This document shows, one piece after another, positions 45,589 to 53,622 of a stretch of 64,000 bases of DNA. The position numbers were made by a program, and so were the translations under genes. Under the pieces are notes generated by a model that saw only the letters and a program-made list of their open reading frames with translations, did no database searches and was not told the DNA's origin. The stretch's first letter is position 1. Each line of letters opens with the position of its first letter. The stretch is from Flavisolibacter longurius (GTDB lineage Bacteria > Bacteroidota > Bacteroidia > Chitinophagales > Chitinophagaceae). The stretch covers positions 1-64,000 of the forward strand of contig JACJGO010000011.1 in the NCBI GenBank assembly GCA_014163555.1, read 5' to 3'.

Positions 45589-45837
45589 TTACGACGATAA
45601 CTGGTAGGTCAGGTTGGTCAGGTTGATATCATTTACCAAACCGTAAGAATTCACCGTTTCTTCCGCGTTTAAGATAACAGCATTGAAATCATTGCAAGCC
45701 ATTCTGGCTTCTTTTTCAGAGCAATTGCATAAAACAGTCAGCTCATTAAGATTTACTTCCCAATGAGTGGCTTTTGAATACTTCCTGAAAGCAAGCAGAT
45801 AAATAGAACTGGTAAATTTCAAAAGGGTTTTTTTCAT
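45589..45837 (-). CDS. small protein of unknown function
   Basis: An 82-residue frame starting MKKTLLKFTSSIYLLAFRKYS, then an acidic region with two Cys (VLCNCSEKEARMACNDF) and ending LTYQLSS. A short hydrophobic stretch near the N-terminus is too weak for a clear signal. Not recognised. It has no coding neighbour on the same strand. AT-rich composition differs from the genes to the left, in keeping with the start of an accessory region. Could be non-coding. Confidence 0.4.
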   Translation of the reverse strand: MKKTLLKFTSSIYLLAFRKYSKATHWEVNLNELTVLCNCSEKEARMACNDFNAVILNAEETVNSYGLVNDINLTNLTYQLSS

Positions 45838-46257
45838 GTCTTTAGCTTTTTTTCATAAGGTTCACCGTGGATATTGAAAGCTAAAAGACTTTTCAGTGGA
45901 TAACTTGGACCGGGTAAAGGGTAATGAGCGCAAAGATAATCGTTTCGTTGGAAGCCGCAACTGTTTCCCTGCCTTATTTCCCGTTCTTTATTACTATGCA
46001 AACCGCATGCCTCTATATAGTTGTTGCACAAAACTTTGCTGTCATTGTTTTTTTTCTTTTGATACAGGGCGAAAACAGCTTAAAACGAAACGGCATAGGA
46101 ACCGAAAAAAACGGCCATTCTATCAATTGTGAACAAACTGCTTTATTCTGCGGACAAATTGTGAAAAACATGCCTCACTCCTGTTTTGATCTGGCACAGA
46201 ACTGGTTTATCAAATCAAGGCAAAGGATCCGGTGCAGAGAATAATAGAGCAGAGCAA
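45838..46257. other. 420-base gap with no credible gene
   Basis: Several overlapping open frames on both strands are short and lack family features. A TTGTTGCAC plus AAACTTTG arrangement near 46020-46040 is a weak promoter-like candidate for the small membrane-protein gene downstream. Otherwise nothing is seen. Confidence 0.4.
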
Positions 46258-46419
46258 ATGCCGTTAAAACGAAGCTATATGAAACCAATGCAGGAACATG
46301 CCGGTTCAAGACAGGACAAGTCCGCTTTCAGGATTCTCCTCATCTTTTTGATTGTTTCACTTCTGGCAACATGGCTGATTGTTTATTTTGTCAACTTTTT
46401 GCTACGGGCAGGTTATTGA
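46258..46419 (+). CDS. small single-span membrane protein
   Basis: A 53-residue frame from the ATG at 46258 (MPLKRSYMKPMQEHAGSRQD). One strong hydrophobic segment (about residues 27-48, FRILLIFLIVSLLATWLIVYF) and a positive-inside N-terminus fit a small inner-membrane protein. An internal ATG at 46279 would give 46 residues. Not recognised. A strong hairpin about 190 bases downstream may end its transcript. Confidence 0.45.
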   Translation: MPLKRSYMKPMQEHAGSRQDKSAFRILLIFLIVSLLATWLIVYFVNFLLRAGY

Positions 46420-46507
46420 TACATTCATCTTTTTGGAATCTGCCATTCGAAAGGCACTGTTTTTACTGCTATAGATTGGAATTTTCTGAGTCGGATTGCT
46501 TCATTCA

Positions 46508-46540
46508 CACTAGTTCCCCTTCCGGAAAGGTTAACTAGTG
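46508..46540. other. dyad element centred on TTCCGGAA
   Basis: CACTAGTT at 46508-46515 is matched by AACTAGTG at 46533-46540, and the centre contains the palindrome TTCCGGAA. It is a 33-base, near-symmetric element in a gap, possibly an operator or a recombination core. No adjacent regulator or integrase is seen to support either use. Confidence 0.4.
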
Positions 46541-46606
46541 AGAATAGATTCGTTTTCTAAGAGATGTTCTTTATGCAAAGGTGATCTGAGTGAAATCCTG
46601 CGGCAT

Positions 46607-46653
46607 AAAAAAGAAATAAGCCAAAACGGGGAGGTTTTGGCTTATTTCTTTTT
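46607..46653 (+). terminator. 20-base-pair hairpin, probable terminator
   Basis: The arm at 46607-46627 pairs with 46634-46653 without mismatch (CCAAAAC with GTTTTGG at the tip, loop GGGGAG). T residues end the right arm. It is followed by AGTAGCCCCTACG, a phrase like the 3' end of tRNA genes read on the opposite strand. It lies within an 82-codon open frame that is therefore doubtful. Confidence 0.7.
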
Positions 46654-46860
46654 AGTAGCCCCTACGTTCCAATTATCGAACCAAGTAAGGGAAAGATTTA
46701 AGAAGATATACGAGTTACGGGCATTTATACCGGTTGTAGAGCTAAATGGAAGGGGCGCCAAAGTTGTTCAACTAAAGGCAAGCTAAGCTATTTACCTCCC
46801 CAACCACAATCAAACCATAAGTAAAGGATCTATAAATACCTGTATTAGGTAGTCTTTCAG

Positions 46861-47052
46861 TTATGCTCTCAGCCTTTCTTTAACTGTCTGAGAACACAGT
46901 CCGGTGTAGTGGCAGAACTCATCGATGGTAATAAACTGATGGTCCTGTTTACTGAGGGCTTCCTTAATTTTCCTGATAAGGTTACGGCCGTAACGTTCAC
47001 TTTTCCCAGTTACAATTTGAATATCCTTCGGATAGATACACAAACGTTCCAT
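46861..47052 (-). CDS. small helix-turn-helix-like protein of accessory regions
   Basis: A 63-residue protein, MERLCIYPKDIQIVTGKSERYGRN, ending ITIDEFCHYTGLCSQTVKERLRA. The C-terminal half reads like a helix-turn-helix (EFCHYTGLCSQTVKERL). Similar short proteins with the MERLxIxPKDIQxxTGKS opening occur in many Bacteroidota, often in several copies near mobile DNA (from memory). Probably DNA-binding. Its promoter region holds four 11-base-spaced CATAC boxes that it may bind itself. Confidence 0.65.
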   Translation of the reverse strand: MERLCIYPKDIQIVTGKSERYGRNLIRKIKEALSKQDHQFITIDEFCHYTGLCSQTVKERLRA

Positions 47053-47078
47053 TTCTTTTTACTTGTTTAATACATTAT

Positions 47079-47117
47079 CCATACTTCAACCATACTCAAT
47101 GTATGGCGATGTCATAC
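47079..47117. promoter_or_regulatory. operator-like array with 11-base spacing
   Basis: CCATAC at 47079, CCATAC at 47090, GTATGG (its inverse) at 47101 and TCATAC at 47112 are each exactly 11 bases apart. The middle pair makes a perfect dyad CCATAC-TCAAT-GTATGG. It lies 27 bases upstream of the small HTH gene on the minus strand and upstream of the 251-residue gene on the plus strand. Confidence 0.55.
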
Positions 47118-47290
47118 AAATTTACCAAATAAAAAGCAGTGAATAAAGCGCATTCGATGGAATAATCGGCACAAACGACAAGTAGCGGAAGTGCTGATTT
47201 GGCAAGGGTTTCAAGCTGATTTAATTTTAAAATGACAGCTGAAAAAACAGCATTTTTTTGATCACGTACCCATTAAAAACAAAATAAGAA

Positions 47291-48046
47291 ATGGCAAGGC
47301 AAAAAGGAATTATCAAATTAGACGGCACCATCGGTGACATCACTTTTTACAAATCGAAAGACGGCTATTTAGCCAGAGAAAAAGGCGGCGTTCCTGCTGA
47401 CCGTATCGCCAGTGATCCGGCCTTTCAAAGAACCCGGGAGAACGGTGCTGAATTTGGCCGGGCCGGTAAAGCGGGAAAGGTTTTGAGAACAGCCATCCGT
47501 GCCATGCTGCAAAATGCAGCGGACAGCAAAATGGTTAGTCGTCTAACTACGGAAATGGTGAAAGTAATCCAGGCAGATGCTACTAATCCAAGAGGCGAAC
47601 GAAATGTGATTGACGGCGAAGCTGAACTTTTGGAGGGTTTTGAATTTAACATCAACGGGAAGCTGGGCACCACGCTTTATGCACCTTACACTGCCACGAT
47701 CGACCGTACTGCCGGTACGCTTGCCGTCAACATTCCGGCCTTTGTTCCGCTGAACATGATCGCTGCTCCTGGCGGCTCGACCCACTTCAAGCTTGTTTCA
47801 GCCGGTGCAGAAGTTGATTTTGAAAACGGAACGTATGTCATGGATGAAAGTTCGTCTGCGGTGCTGCCCTGGGATCCAACTACAACCGCCGTTCTCAACT
47901 TGTCCAACAGTGTCACGGCAAACAGCACCCACCCTTTGTTCCTTGTTCTGGGAATTGAGTTTTACCAGGATGTCAATGGTCAAAAGTACCCTCTGAAAAA
48001 CGGAGCGTTTAATGCACTTGCCATCGTGAAAGTAAGCGGTTCCTAA
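47291..48046 (+). CDS. conserved Bacteroidota protein of unknown function
   Basis: A 251-residue protein beginning MARQKGIIKLDGTIGDITFY, a start I recall from many Bacteroidota proteins without a function. The first 110 residues are basic and helical (GRAGKAGKVLRTAIRAMLQNAADSK-type, split here by charged turns). The remainder is beta-rich (TLAVNIPAFVPLNMI, LFLVLGIEFYQ) and resembles a small jelly-roll or Ig-like module. No signal peptide or membrane span. It stands alone with its own terminator. A role in a surface or phage-like particle is possible but unsupported. Confidence 0.7.
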   Translation: MARQKGIIKLDGTIGDITFYKSKDGYLAREKGGVPADRIASDPAFQRTRENGAEFGRAGKAGKVLRTAIRAMLQNAADSKMVSRLTTEMVKVIQADATNPRGERNVIDGEAELLEGFEFNINGKLGTTLYAPYTATIDRTAGTLAVNIPAFVPLNMIAAPGGSTHFKLVSAGAEVDFENGTYVMDESSSAVLPWDPTTTAVLNLSNSVTANSTHPLFLVLGIEFYQDVNGQKYPLKNGAFNALAIVKVSGS

Positions 48047-48073
48047 TCTCTGGGCATTTCGCTTCAATTTGTC

Positions 48074-48103
48074 AAGGTCCTGCAGTTGCAGGGCCTTTTT
48101 TTG
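48074..48103 (+). terminator. terminator of the 251-residue protein gene
   Basis: AAGGTCCTGCA pairs with TGCAGGGCCTT through one T-G wobble around a 2-base loop, followed by TTTTT. Confidence 0.8.
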
Positions 48104-48591
48104 TTCAGCAAAGCCCTCAAAAGGGCAATGCTGCAAGCTGACGACGGCCTGAGGGAAAACACCAGATATACCAACCGGAGGAAAGCCGGTAAACGGAAAC
48201 GCCGGGGAGAATGCTACAACAGGAAGGAAGCCGGCGAAGATGCCGGCCGAAAACCAAACGAGGGACAGAAGGAACCGGGAAGCATGAACTACTGAGTGGG
48301 CAAACTGCCAAACGGCGACTGGTGATGATGCGGAGCTGCTTTTGCATAACAAATGATTTTTATGAGCGTCTCACCAGCGGAGGCAGATAAAAAACCAAAA
48401 GGAAGCTGTATAAAAGATGGCTTGGCGTGCCGGGTCTTGTGTTTATGCAGAACACTTTTGGTTTTTTTGTTGGATCTGTGCGGCTGCCTGCCGAAGCTAA
48501 CTTGGCTTATAAAAAACATTCTGCAAAAGCCGCCTTCATTCCAGGCGTTGGTAGTTATGCAAAAGCAGCCATCGCTGACTGCTTTCCTTTC
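48104..48591. other. GC-rich, purine-biased spacer with a 234-base imperfect palindrome
   Basis: No credible gene in about 490 bases. The first part (48104-48330) is a purine-rich run with many CCGG words. From 48335 to 48568 the sequence is a long imperfect inverted repeat: GCTGCTTTTGCATAAC at 48335-48350 is perfectly inverted at 48553-48568, and a nested pair AAAACCAAAAG / CTTTTGGTTTT lies around 48390-48400 and 48455-48466. It could fold as a cruciform, a MITE-like element or a structured RNA. Confidence 0.6.
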
Positions 48592-48942
48592 TTAGTATTC
48601 TTTCGGGAGCATCAGGCACCCATCGACTAACCATATGGTAGCAAGGTCATATGGGAAGTCGCTATACGTTATTTCTTGACTTGCCAGGTCCTTACCTTTT
48701 CCATCATTGCAAACTATTTGAAAACGCTCACCTTCCACTCTATTCAGATCCCATACCTGAAAAGGTTCAACGCTAACAGTTCTGTTGGTTTGATGACTTA
48801 TAATCAGGTCAATCAGCCAATATGCCTGACAACCTTCTGCCATCTCTTTTACACCATCAGTGTACAAAACTTTGGTCAGGTTTTGCCGGTAAAAGTTCTC
48901 TGAACCCATGCTGCTTCCGAAGTAGTGATTTGCATTTTTCAT
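48592..48942 (-). CDS. DUF6876 family protein
   Basis: A 116-residue protein from the ATG at 48942 (MKNANHYFGSSMGSENFYRQ). The DUF6876 signature is clear: LYTDGVKEMAEGCQAYWLID, QVWDLNR, and a tail with LATIWLVDGCLMLPKEY. The family is a common passenger of Bacteroidota conjugative elements and plasmids and has no known biochemical role. The open frame extends 50 codons upstream but that part is low-complexity. It is flanked by two copies of a 39-base diverged repeat. Confidence 0.85.
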   Translation of the reverse strand: MKNANHYFGSSMGSENFYRQNLTKVLYTDGVKEMAEGCQAYWLIDLIISHQTNRTVSVEPFQVWDLNRVEGERFQIVCNDGKGKDLASQEITYSDFPYDLATIWLVDGCLMLPKEY

Positions 48943-49304
48943 CGCTTTAAAAATTTTAAGATTTAAAAGAAAAAAGAGAAAAAAAGAAAGCCCTACCGTC
49001 AGGCGGCGTGGCTGGCGGCAAAGAAGCAACGCAATAAAAGAAGGCATTGTGCAGCAGGCGTTGTGTTTATGGCGGAATTTCTTTGCCGCCATAAAAAGGA
49101 GCTGTGATAGCCGCCTACCTTTGCGGCTCTCTTTTGCTTTTTTAAAACTTCGGCTTTGGTGTTCGTGCCGGCTGCGGTACGCTGCCGGTCTGCGGGAGGA
49201 CTGAAATTGTAATGAGCAGGTGCAGCGGCTAAAATAAAATTAGAAACGCTGCTCCTGCGAACTCCGGAACCAGTAAAAATCTCGTCGTATAATTAAAGGC
49301 TGAA
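48943..49304. other. spacer with direct repeats and a hairpin
   Basis: No credible gene in 362 bases. It has a 39-base copy (49033-49071) of the unit at 48409-48447, identical at 28 of 39 positions. It also has a small hairpin ATGGCGG...CCGCCAT just after it, and at 49169-49195 a 27-base element repeated at 50216-50242 with two mismatches. Confidence 0.6.
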
Positions 49305-50072
49305 CTACTGCCAAGCTTTCGCAAATTCAGCATTAGAAGCAGATTTATCAATTATGCACTCAAATATGTTGAATAAAACATCGTACATATTAAAGCGAGG
49401 TGCAGAAGGATGAAAGGAATTATATAAAATCATATTACCGTAAGAAATGCCGCCTCTTTCATTTGTAATTGAGGTTTTGTCATTTATCAATCCCGTGTCA
49501 TTTACTAATGAATGCCATGTAACAAGACCGCAACAAATAATAATATCTGGTGAAAGATATTTAATCTGCTCAGTTAGAAAGCCTGCATTTTCCACTGAGT
49601 GCTTTCTAATTTCAACATCATTGCTTTTCACATCACCTGATGTCTTTTTTACCTCTACTACAGCAACATTAGAATAGTATTCTCTCAACGAGCACTTGCT
49701 AATAATTGGAAGGCCATCTACAACTTCATCTATTAACTTAAATAAATCTTGCGCCGTAAGGCTCTTGCATTTACTTCTTCTAATTTTAGAAAAAAGTTGG
49801 TTGATACAATATGAAAGTTTTGAGATATTCAGATTGGTTTTTGATGCGCTGTACCCGTCTGGGCTTTCCATGATTGGACAAATGGAGCAACCGTCATGGC
49901 CGTATGTCTCTTTGGCATAGAAAAGAATTTTTACATTATTGATCTTTTTATTGTTCCACCTCTCTGGAACTATAGGTCCATCATAAGCAAAGCCACAATA
50001 TTCCCCATATTTCTCTTCTACTTTTAATCTATACTTCTCTAACATCCTTTTATATACCTCAATATCGAACAT
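49305..50072 (-). CDS. uracil-DNA-glycosylase-fold-like protein
   Basis: A 255-residue protein that resembles the UDG superfamily fold. The N-terminal motif VKILFYAKETYGHDG (about 47-61) takes the place of the water-activating GxDPG loop. VAVVEVKKTSG (about 136-146) is the next strand-loop, then PDIIICCG (about 175-182), and the C-terminal FHPSA (about 220-224) matches the DNA-intercalating HPS loop. Glu55 replaces the usual Asp. Four Cys in the N-terminal half (CSICP and others) could bind metal. Such diverged UDG-like proteins are often found in mobile or defence regions; substrate unknown. AT-rich and flanked by a repeated spacer element. Confidence 0.55.
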   Translation of the reverse strand: MFDIEVYKRMLEKYRLKVEEKYGEYCGFAYDGPIVPERWNNKKINNVKILFYAKETYGHDGCSICPIMESPDGYSASKTNLNISKLSYCINQLFSKIRRSKCKSLTAQDLFKLIDEVVDGLPIISKCSLREYYSNVAVVEVKKTSGDVKSNDVEIRKHSVENAGFLTEQIKYLSPDIIICCGLVTWHSLVNDTGLINDKTSITNERGGISYGNMILYNSFHPSAPRFNMYDVLFNIFECIIDKSASNAEFAKAWQ

Positions 50073-50612
50073 CTTTAAGCCATTTTAATTTATTGTAAGT
50101 AGCTATCATTTTGTTTTTTCAAACGTTATTATATTTTCAACTGAAGCAAGAAAAAGTGGATTCAAATTTAATCGGCTTATTCCACATCAAGAAGTAGATG
50201 AGAGGTTGAACAATGCGGCTGCAGTACGCTGCCGGTTTGCGGATGAATTGTGGTCAAACAAGGCGCTGGAAAGGCCCGTTAAATTAGAAACTTGCATGCG
50301 CTGACCGGCGAGACCTGTAAACGAAACCGGAGCGGTGCAGACAGGCAGACAACCGTGGCGAGATTGCCCGAAGAGCCCCATCGGAGTTAACAGCTATCGG
50401 AGTTCATCAGATAGGCAGAACCGGCGCAATGCCACAGGGCTTCGCCGGAGCGGCGAGATTGCCTACTGAAGCTCCATCAGGGTTCGCACGGACATGGCGC
50501 CACAACAGCCCCGAATAAAGGAAAGGTCATGCGCCAATGGCCGCACGGTTACGCCGTTGAACCTATTCATTTCGGGTTGAAACAAATCTTTCAAATAGAA
50601 ACCACACGTTGC
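50073..50612. other. 540-base spacer with internal direct repeats
   Basis: No credible gene. The first 90 bases are AT-rich. At 50216-50242 lies the second copy of the 27-base element of 49169-49195, and both copies are followed by AAATTAGAAAC. GGCGAGATTGCC plus a downstream CCATC-GGGTT-like tail is repeated at 50357-50388 and 50452-50484. Confidence 0.6.
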
Positions 50613-51212
50613 TTATTCATTCTTGTCAAATGCCCAGGCATATTCATCAAAATACAATGCCGGTAAGCGATAACGTCTTGCAACAATTCTTATTTCCTCT
50701 TGCAAGTCATAGTAGGATACTTCCGTAACATTCTTAATTGATGGTGGTACGTTTGGTATTGAACATGCTTTTAATGCATCGAATACTTTCTTATCTAAGG
50801 GTACGTGTAAAAACTTCTTGACTTCCCTCACTTCTGTGCTTCTGAAGTAAGGGCTATAAAAAATTAAGTGTCCAATGAAAATGTTGAAGATTTTAGTGGC
50901 ATGACCGTAAAGCAAACCGGTATGGCCTAAACGACCTACGTTTCCTCTCTTTCTTCGCAAGCAGTCATATATAATCTGAACTTGTTCAAAGTGCCATTCG
51001 TCATATTCAGCTTGGCTCATTATCGTTGTGACTTCTTCAACTGGAAGATTTGATAAACACCCAATCAGAGCAGTCTTTGTTGTTTTTACAAATACCCGAA
51101 TAACTGAATTGCCCAATGTTATTTTGATAATTCTCGTCTTTGTCCAATCTCTATATGTATCTGCATCCTGAAGACACTCAAATATTTCATTCAATGATGT
51201 TAAGTGAGCCAT
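50613..51212 (-). CDS. unknown protein of the accessory region
   Basis: A 199-residue protein from the ATG at 51212 (MAHLTSLNEIFECLQDADTY). It is probably cytoplasmic and helical in its second half, with HLIFYSPYFRSTEVREV, and ends in YRLPALYFDEYAWAFDKNE. No family recognised. It stands alone between two long GC-rich spacers, and its base composition is AT-rich like the UDG-like gene. Confidence 0.6.
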   Translation of the reverse strand: MAHLTSLNEIFECLQDADTYRDWTKTRIIKITLGNSVIRVFVKTTKTALIGCLSNLPVEEVTTIMSQAEYDEWHFEQVQIIYDCLRRKRGNVGRLGHTGLLYGHATKIFNIFIGHLIFYSPYFRSTEVREVKKFLHVPLDKKVFDALKACSIPNVPPSIKNVTEVSYYDLQEEIRIVARRYRLPALYFDEYAWAFDKNE

Positions 51213-52219
51213 ACAGTTTTCTTTCAAATGTATATCCTTGTACCCTGTGCGTTGGCAGAAAAGGTAAAAGCGCCTGCGGCAAAAAGAAGCGTCAGCTGTG
51301 CCGGGTAGTAACCGGCACTGAAGGGTGGCAGCGTAGCGAGCCGTTAAAGCCGCCGGAGAGAAACGTAGGCGGCTGCGAGTGCCTGCCCCGGTGCTGGCTG
51401 AAAAAGCTGCGAAGCGGCGTCAGACAGCAACAGTGAGACGCAAGGGTTTGGCGTGTGTTTTTTATTTTGTTTGGACGCTCTGTGCTGTGGCACAAAAACC
51501 ATGACAAACCCGTAGCCGGGGCAGGCCGCAAGGCGAGCAAAATTATTGGCAGTGGGTGGACTGAAGGCGACCGAAATGAATGTAGGACGTAGTGGAGCGG
51601 AATGGAACCCAGTGAGTATTGTAGCGTGGCTTGCGAAAAGGTATGTGCATCACTTGTGCTTTTGCTTTGTGTGTTGGATAGTGTGCCATGCCTTGCAGCA
51701 AATGGTCAAGCTGCGAACGTGGTGTAATGTAGCGGAACGAAGGACGAAATGAATGAGGTGGCATGAAGGACACAGGAGCTGCCGTGACGAATGCCGTATG
51801 AGCTGCAAGTAGTGTGACAAACTGCGAAGCGTAGCGAAGCACCCGAAGGGCAATGCAGTTGTGCCAATACCATACAAGTATCATAAACGGCTTTATTGGC
51901 ACTGCTGCATTGGTTTGGCGCATCTACTTGCCGAATAGGCATGAGGAACACCGCTTTACCTTGCAGCGTGGGCATTGTTGATGTGAGAAATCCTATCGCT
52001 TGGATTTGCACTGAAGCTGACAAGAAGCGTTGGCAAAAAGCAAGTGCCATGAGGAACGAGTGGCTCTTGCTGTGGGAAGCCGAAGGTGGCTAATGTTCTG
52101 CCTTGTGTGTTGGCTTAGCTACCATAGGCTGAAGCCAAGTTGCTCAATGGAATTATCGAACGTAAAAGTTATGGCACATCCGGAAATCACAAAAAAGCTG
52201 ATGTCAATTTAGACCGAAC
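51213..52219. other. 1-kb GC-skewed region without a credible gene
   Basis: Open frames here are short, overlap on both strands and lack family features. A hairpin GTGCCGG-GTAGTAA-CCGGCAC lies at 51298-51318. Words such as GCGAAGC and CGAAATGAATG recur between 51410 and 51840 on a G-rich plus strand. At 51851-51912 there is a 19-base-pair inverted repeat with two mismatches around a 24-base loop. It may encode a structured RNA or be decayed mobile DNA. Confidence 0.5.
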
Positions 52220-52450
52220 CTAAAAATGAGCTGTAACAACAGGAGCTTGTTCCCGTTCTGACAATGGTTCCTCTTTCGCTTCCGGTTCAGCAATAATGGA
52301 GTAAGAGATTAAGACGTTATTTTTTATTAGAAAAGCTAAGCTGTCAGGTGTTTCTGTTGTAGACAGGTAAACTTCGTTAGGTGCCGAAGTTGCAGCATTT
52401 GTATAATTTACTAACACGTTCGGAGTTGGGTTGTTAGTGAGATAGGTCAT
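52220..52450 (-). CDS. small acidic protein at the end of the defence cluster
   Basis: A 76-residue protein starting MTYLTNNPTPNVLVNYTNAA, with a C-terminal acidic run (EPEAKEEPLSEREQAPV). No family recognised. It lies 35 bases after the SDH-clan protease gene on the same strand, so it is probably co-transcribed. It might be a partner or substrate of the protease; this is inference from position only. Confidence 0.5.
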   Translation of the reverse strand: MTYLTNNPTPNVLVNYTNAATSAPNEVYLSTTETPDSLAFLIKNNVLISYSIIAEPEAKEEPLSEREQAPVVTAHF

Positions 52451-52485
52451 AGCTTCCTTGCTTTTGCAAAATAAGTAAATATATA

Positions 52486-53520
52486 TTAAGCCTGCAAATC
52501 TTCATGTTTCCAGCCCTCAAACTTTCTATTATCTTGGATGGCTGTCTGCAATATTGGTGGAGCACCTGGTTGGGTTTGCATTTGAACCTGGCTTTTTACC
52601 AAGCTACCTTCGCTAACGAAAACATCAGTGCCGCCCTCGATACTCTCTATCAACGACCTACGAACAGAATAGTTCGCATTATTATTATTGCCCAATACTA
52701 TGTTGGGGTCGAATATTCGGTTCATTTCCATTTCGTCTACGATGCTATCATACACTCCCTTGATTACATTGTAAAAATCCATAGAAGGTGTTTCAATCTT
52801 CAGTCCTAAATAATCACGCCCTTCCCTTCTATAGATGGGGTAATCATGACTTCCACTGTCAGAGCAAAGGAAATTGATGATTTTTGCCATCTTTTCGGGG
52901 TCATTACCGAAGTGCTTGCTTAACAAGTTTGTTGCCAACATCTGTATCTGCTGGCGAGAACGAAAAACGTTGCCGATAACCACCGGGTGAATTTGCTGTG
53001 AAAGTGTTGAAAATATTTTAGTTAGCTCGGTTTCGCTATGTATGTTAAGCTCTTCTTTTGCATAGTTAAAATACCCCTTTATACTTTCAACGCTTACCGG
53101 CACCCGAGCCTGTGGATTTTGTGGAAAAGCAGGGTTTTGTGGATTTAAATGACTATTCAGGGTTGGGTCAATAGGACCTAAAGTAGCCTGTTTGGTCATT
53201 ATGATGTTATTGGCACCAAGACACATCAGGGTGCCGGCACTTCTCGCCTTTGACGGCACTATTACTTCATATTCGTTACAGAACTGCTTTAGCAAATTGA
53301 TTAAACCCCAGGCAGCCATCGTGTCGCCACCTCGTGTATATAAATACAACGTGATTTTGTCTGGAAGGTTAAACTTGTCTAAATGGTTCACATACAAGTC
53401 ATGTACCTCCTGCGAGATTTGTGTTTCCATACCAGGCTTGTCGCCCGTGATATAAACCAGCAATTTTGAATTTCTCTCTTGCTCAATCTGCTTGTATAAT
53501 TCTAACCTTTCTTTCAGCAT
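52486..53520 (-). CDS. SDH-clan (ClpP/SppA-fold) serine protease
   Basis: A 344-residue protein of the serine-dehydrogenase-proteinase (SDH_sah) family with a ClpP/crotonase fold. KITLYLYTRGGDTMAAWGL (about 55-72) forms the oxyanion strand, and the nucleophile is likely Ser94 in KARSAGTLMCLGA. TLGPIDPTL (113-121) is conserved in the family. No signal peptide, so a cytoplasmic or membrane-facing protease. It follows the DUF499 ATPase gene by 102 bases on the same strand and probably belongs to the defence cluster as an effector or processing enzyme. This role is inferred. Confidence 0.8.
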   Translation of the reverse strand: MLKERLELYKQIEQERNSKLLVYITGDKPGMETQISQEVHDLYVNHLDKFNLPDKITLYLYTRGGDTMAAWGLINLLKQFCNEYEVIVPSKARSAGTLMCLGANNIIMTKQATLGPIDPTLNSHLNPQNPAFPQNPQARVPVSVESIKGYFNYAKEELNIHSETELTKIFSTLSQQIHPVVIGNVFRSRQQIQMLATNLLSKHFGNDPEKMAKIINFLCSDSGSHDYPIYRREGRDYLGLKIETPSMDFYNVIKGVYDSIVDEMEMNRIFDPNIVLGNNNNANYSVRRSLIESIEGGTDVFVSEGSLVKSQVQMQTQPGAPPILQTAIQDNRKFEGWKHEDLQA

Positions 53521-53622
53521 AATAGTTTGATTTCGATAGAAATTCCAGCAATATAAAAATTGTTATTGATATAAGTGACCCTGTCCTAAAGACATTTGCC
53601 ACCAATAATCAACTCCCAAAAT

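Noticed and set aside
45834-46244. Overlapping open frames on both strands
   Set aside because: Short, overlapping, without a start signal or protein family character.
46640-46690. tRNA gene on the minus strand
   Set aside because: Only the 3' acceptor-like phrase and a T-loop-like TTCGA are present; T-stem pairing and the other arms cannot be formed.
46538-46786. 82-codon open frame
   Set aside because: It contains a 20-base-pair terminator-like hairpin and a tRNA-end-like phrase, and has no family features.
48086-48630. Several plus-strand frames in the palindromic spacer
   Set aside because: They run through the inverted repeat and purine-rich DNA; codon content looks random.
50200-51350. 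Integron attC sites in the spacers
   Set aside because: A GTTAAAT match to GTTRRRY was seen but no paired RYYYAAC at suitable spacing, and no integrase in the window.
51213-52212. Frames on both strands in the 1-kb spacer
   Set aside because: All are short, mutually overlapping and rich in rare residue patterns; no domain seen.
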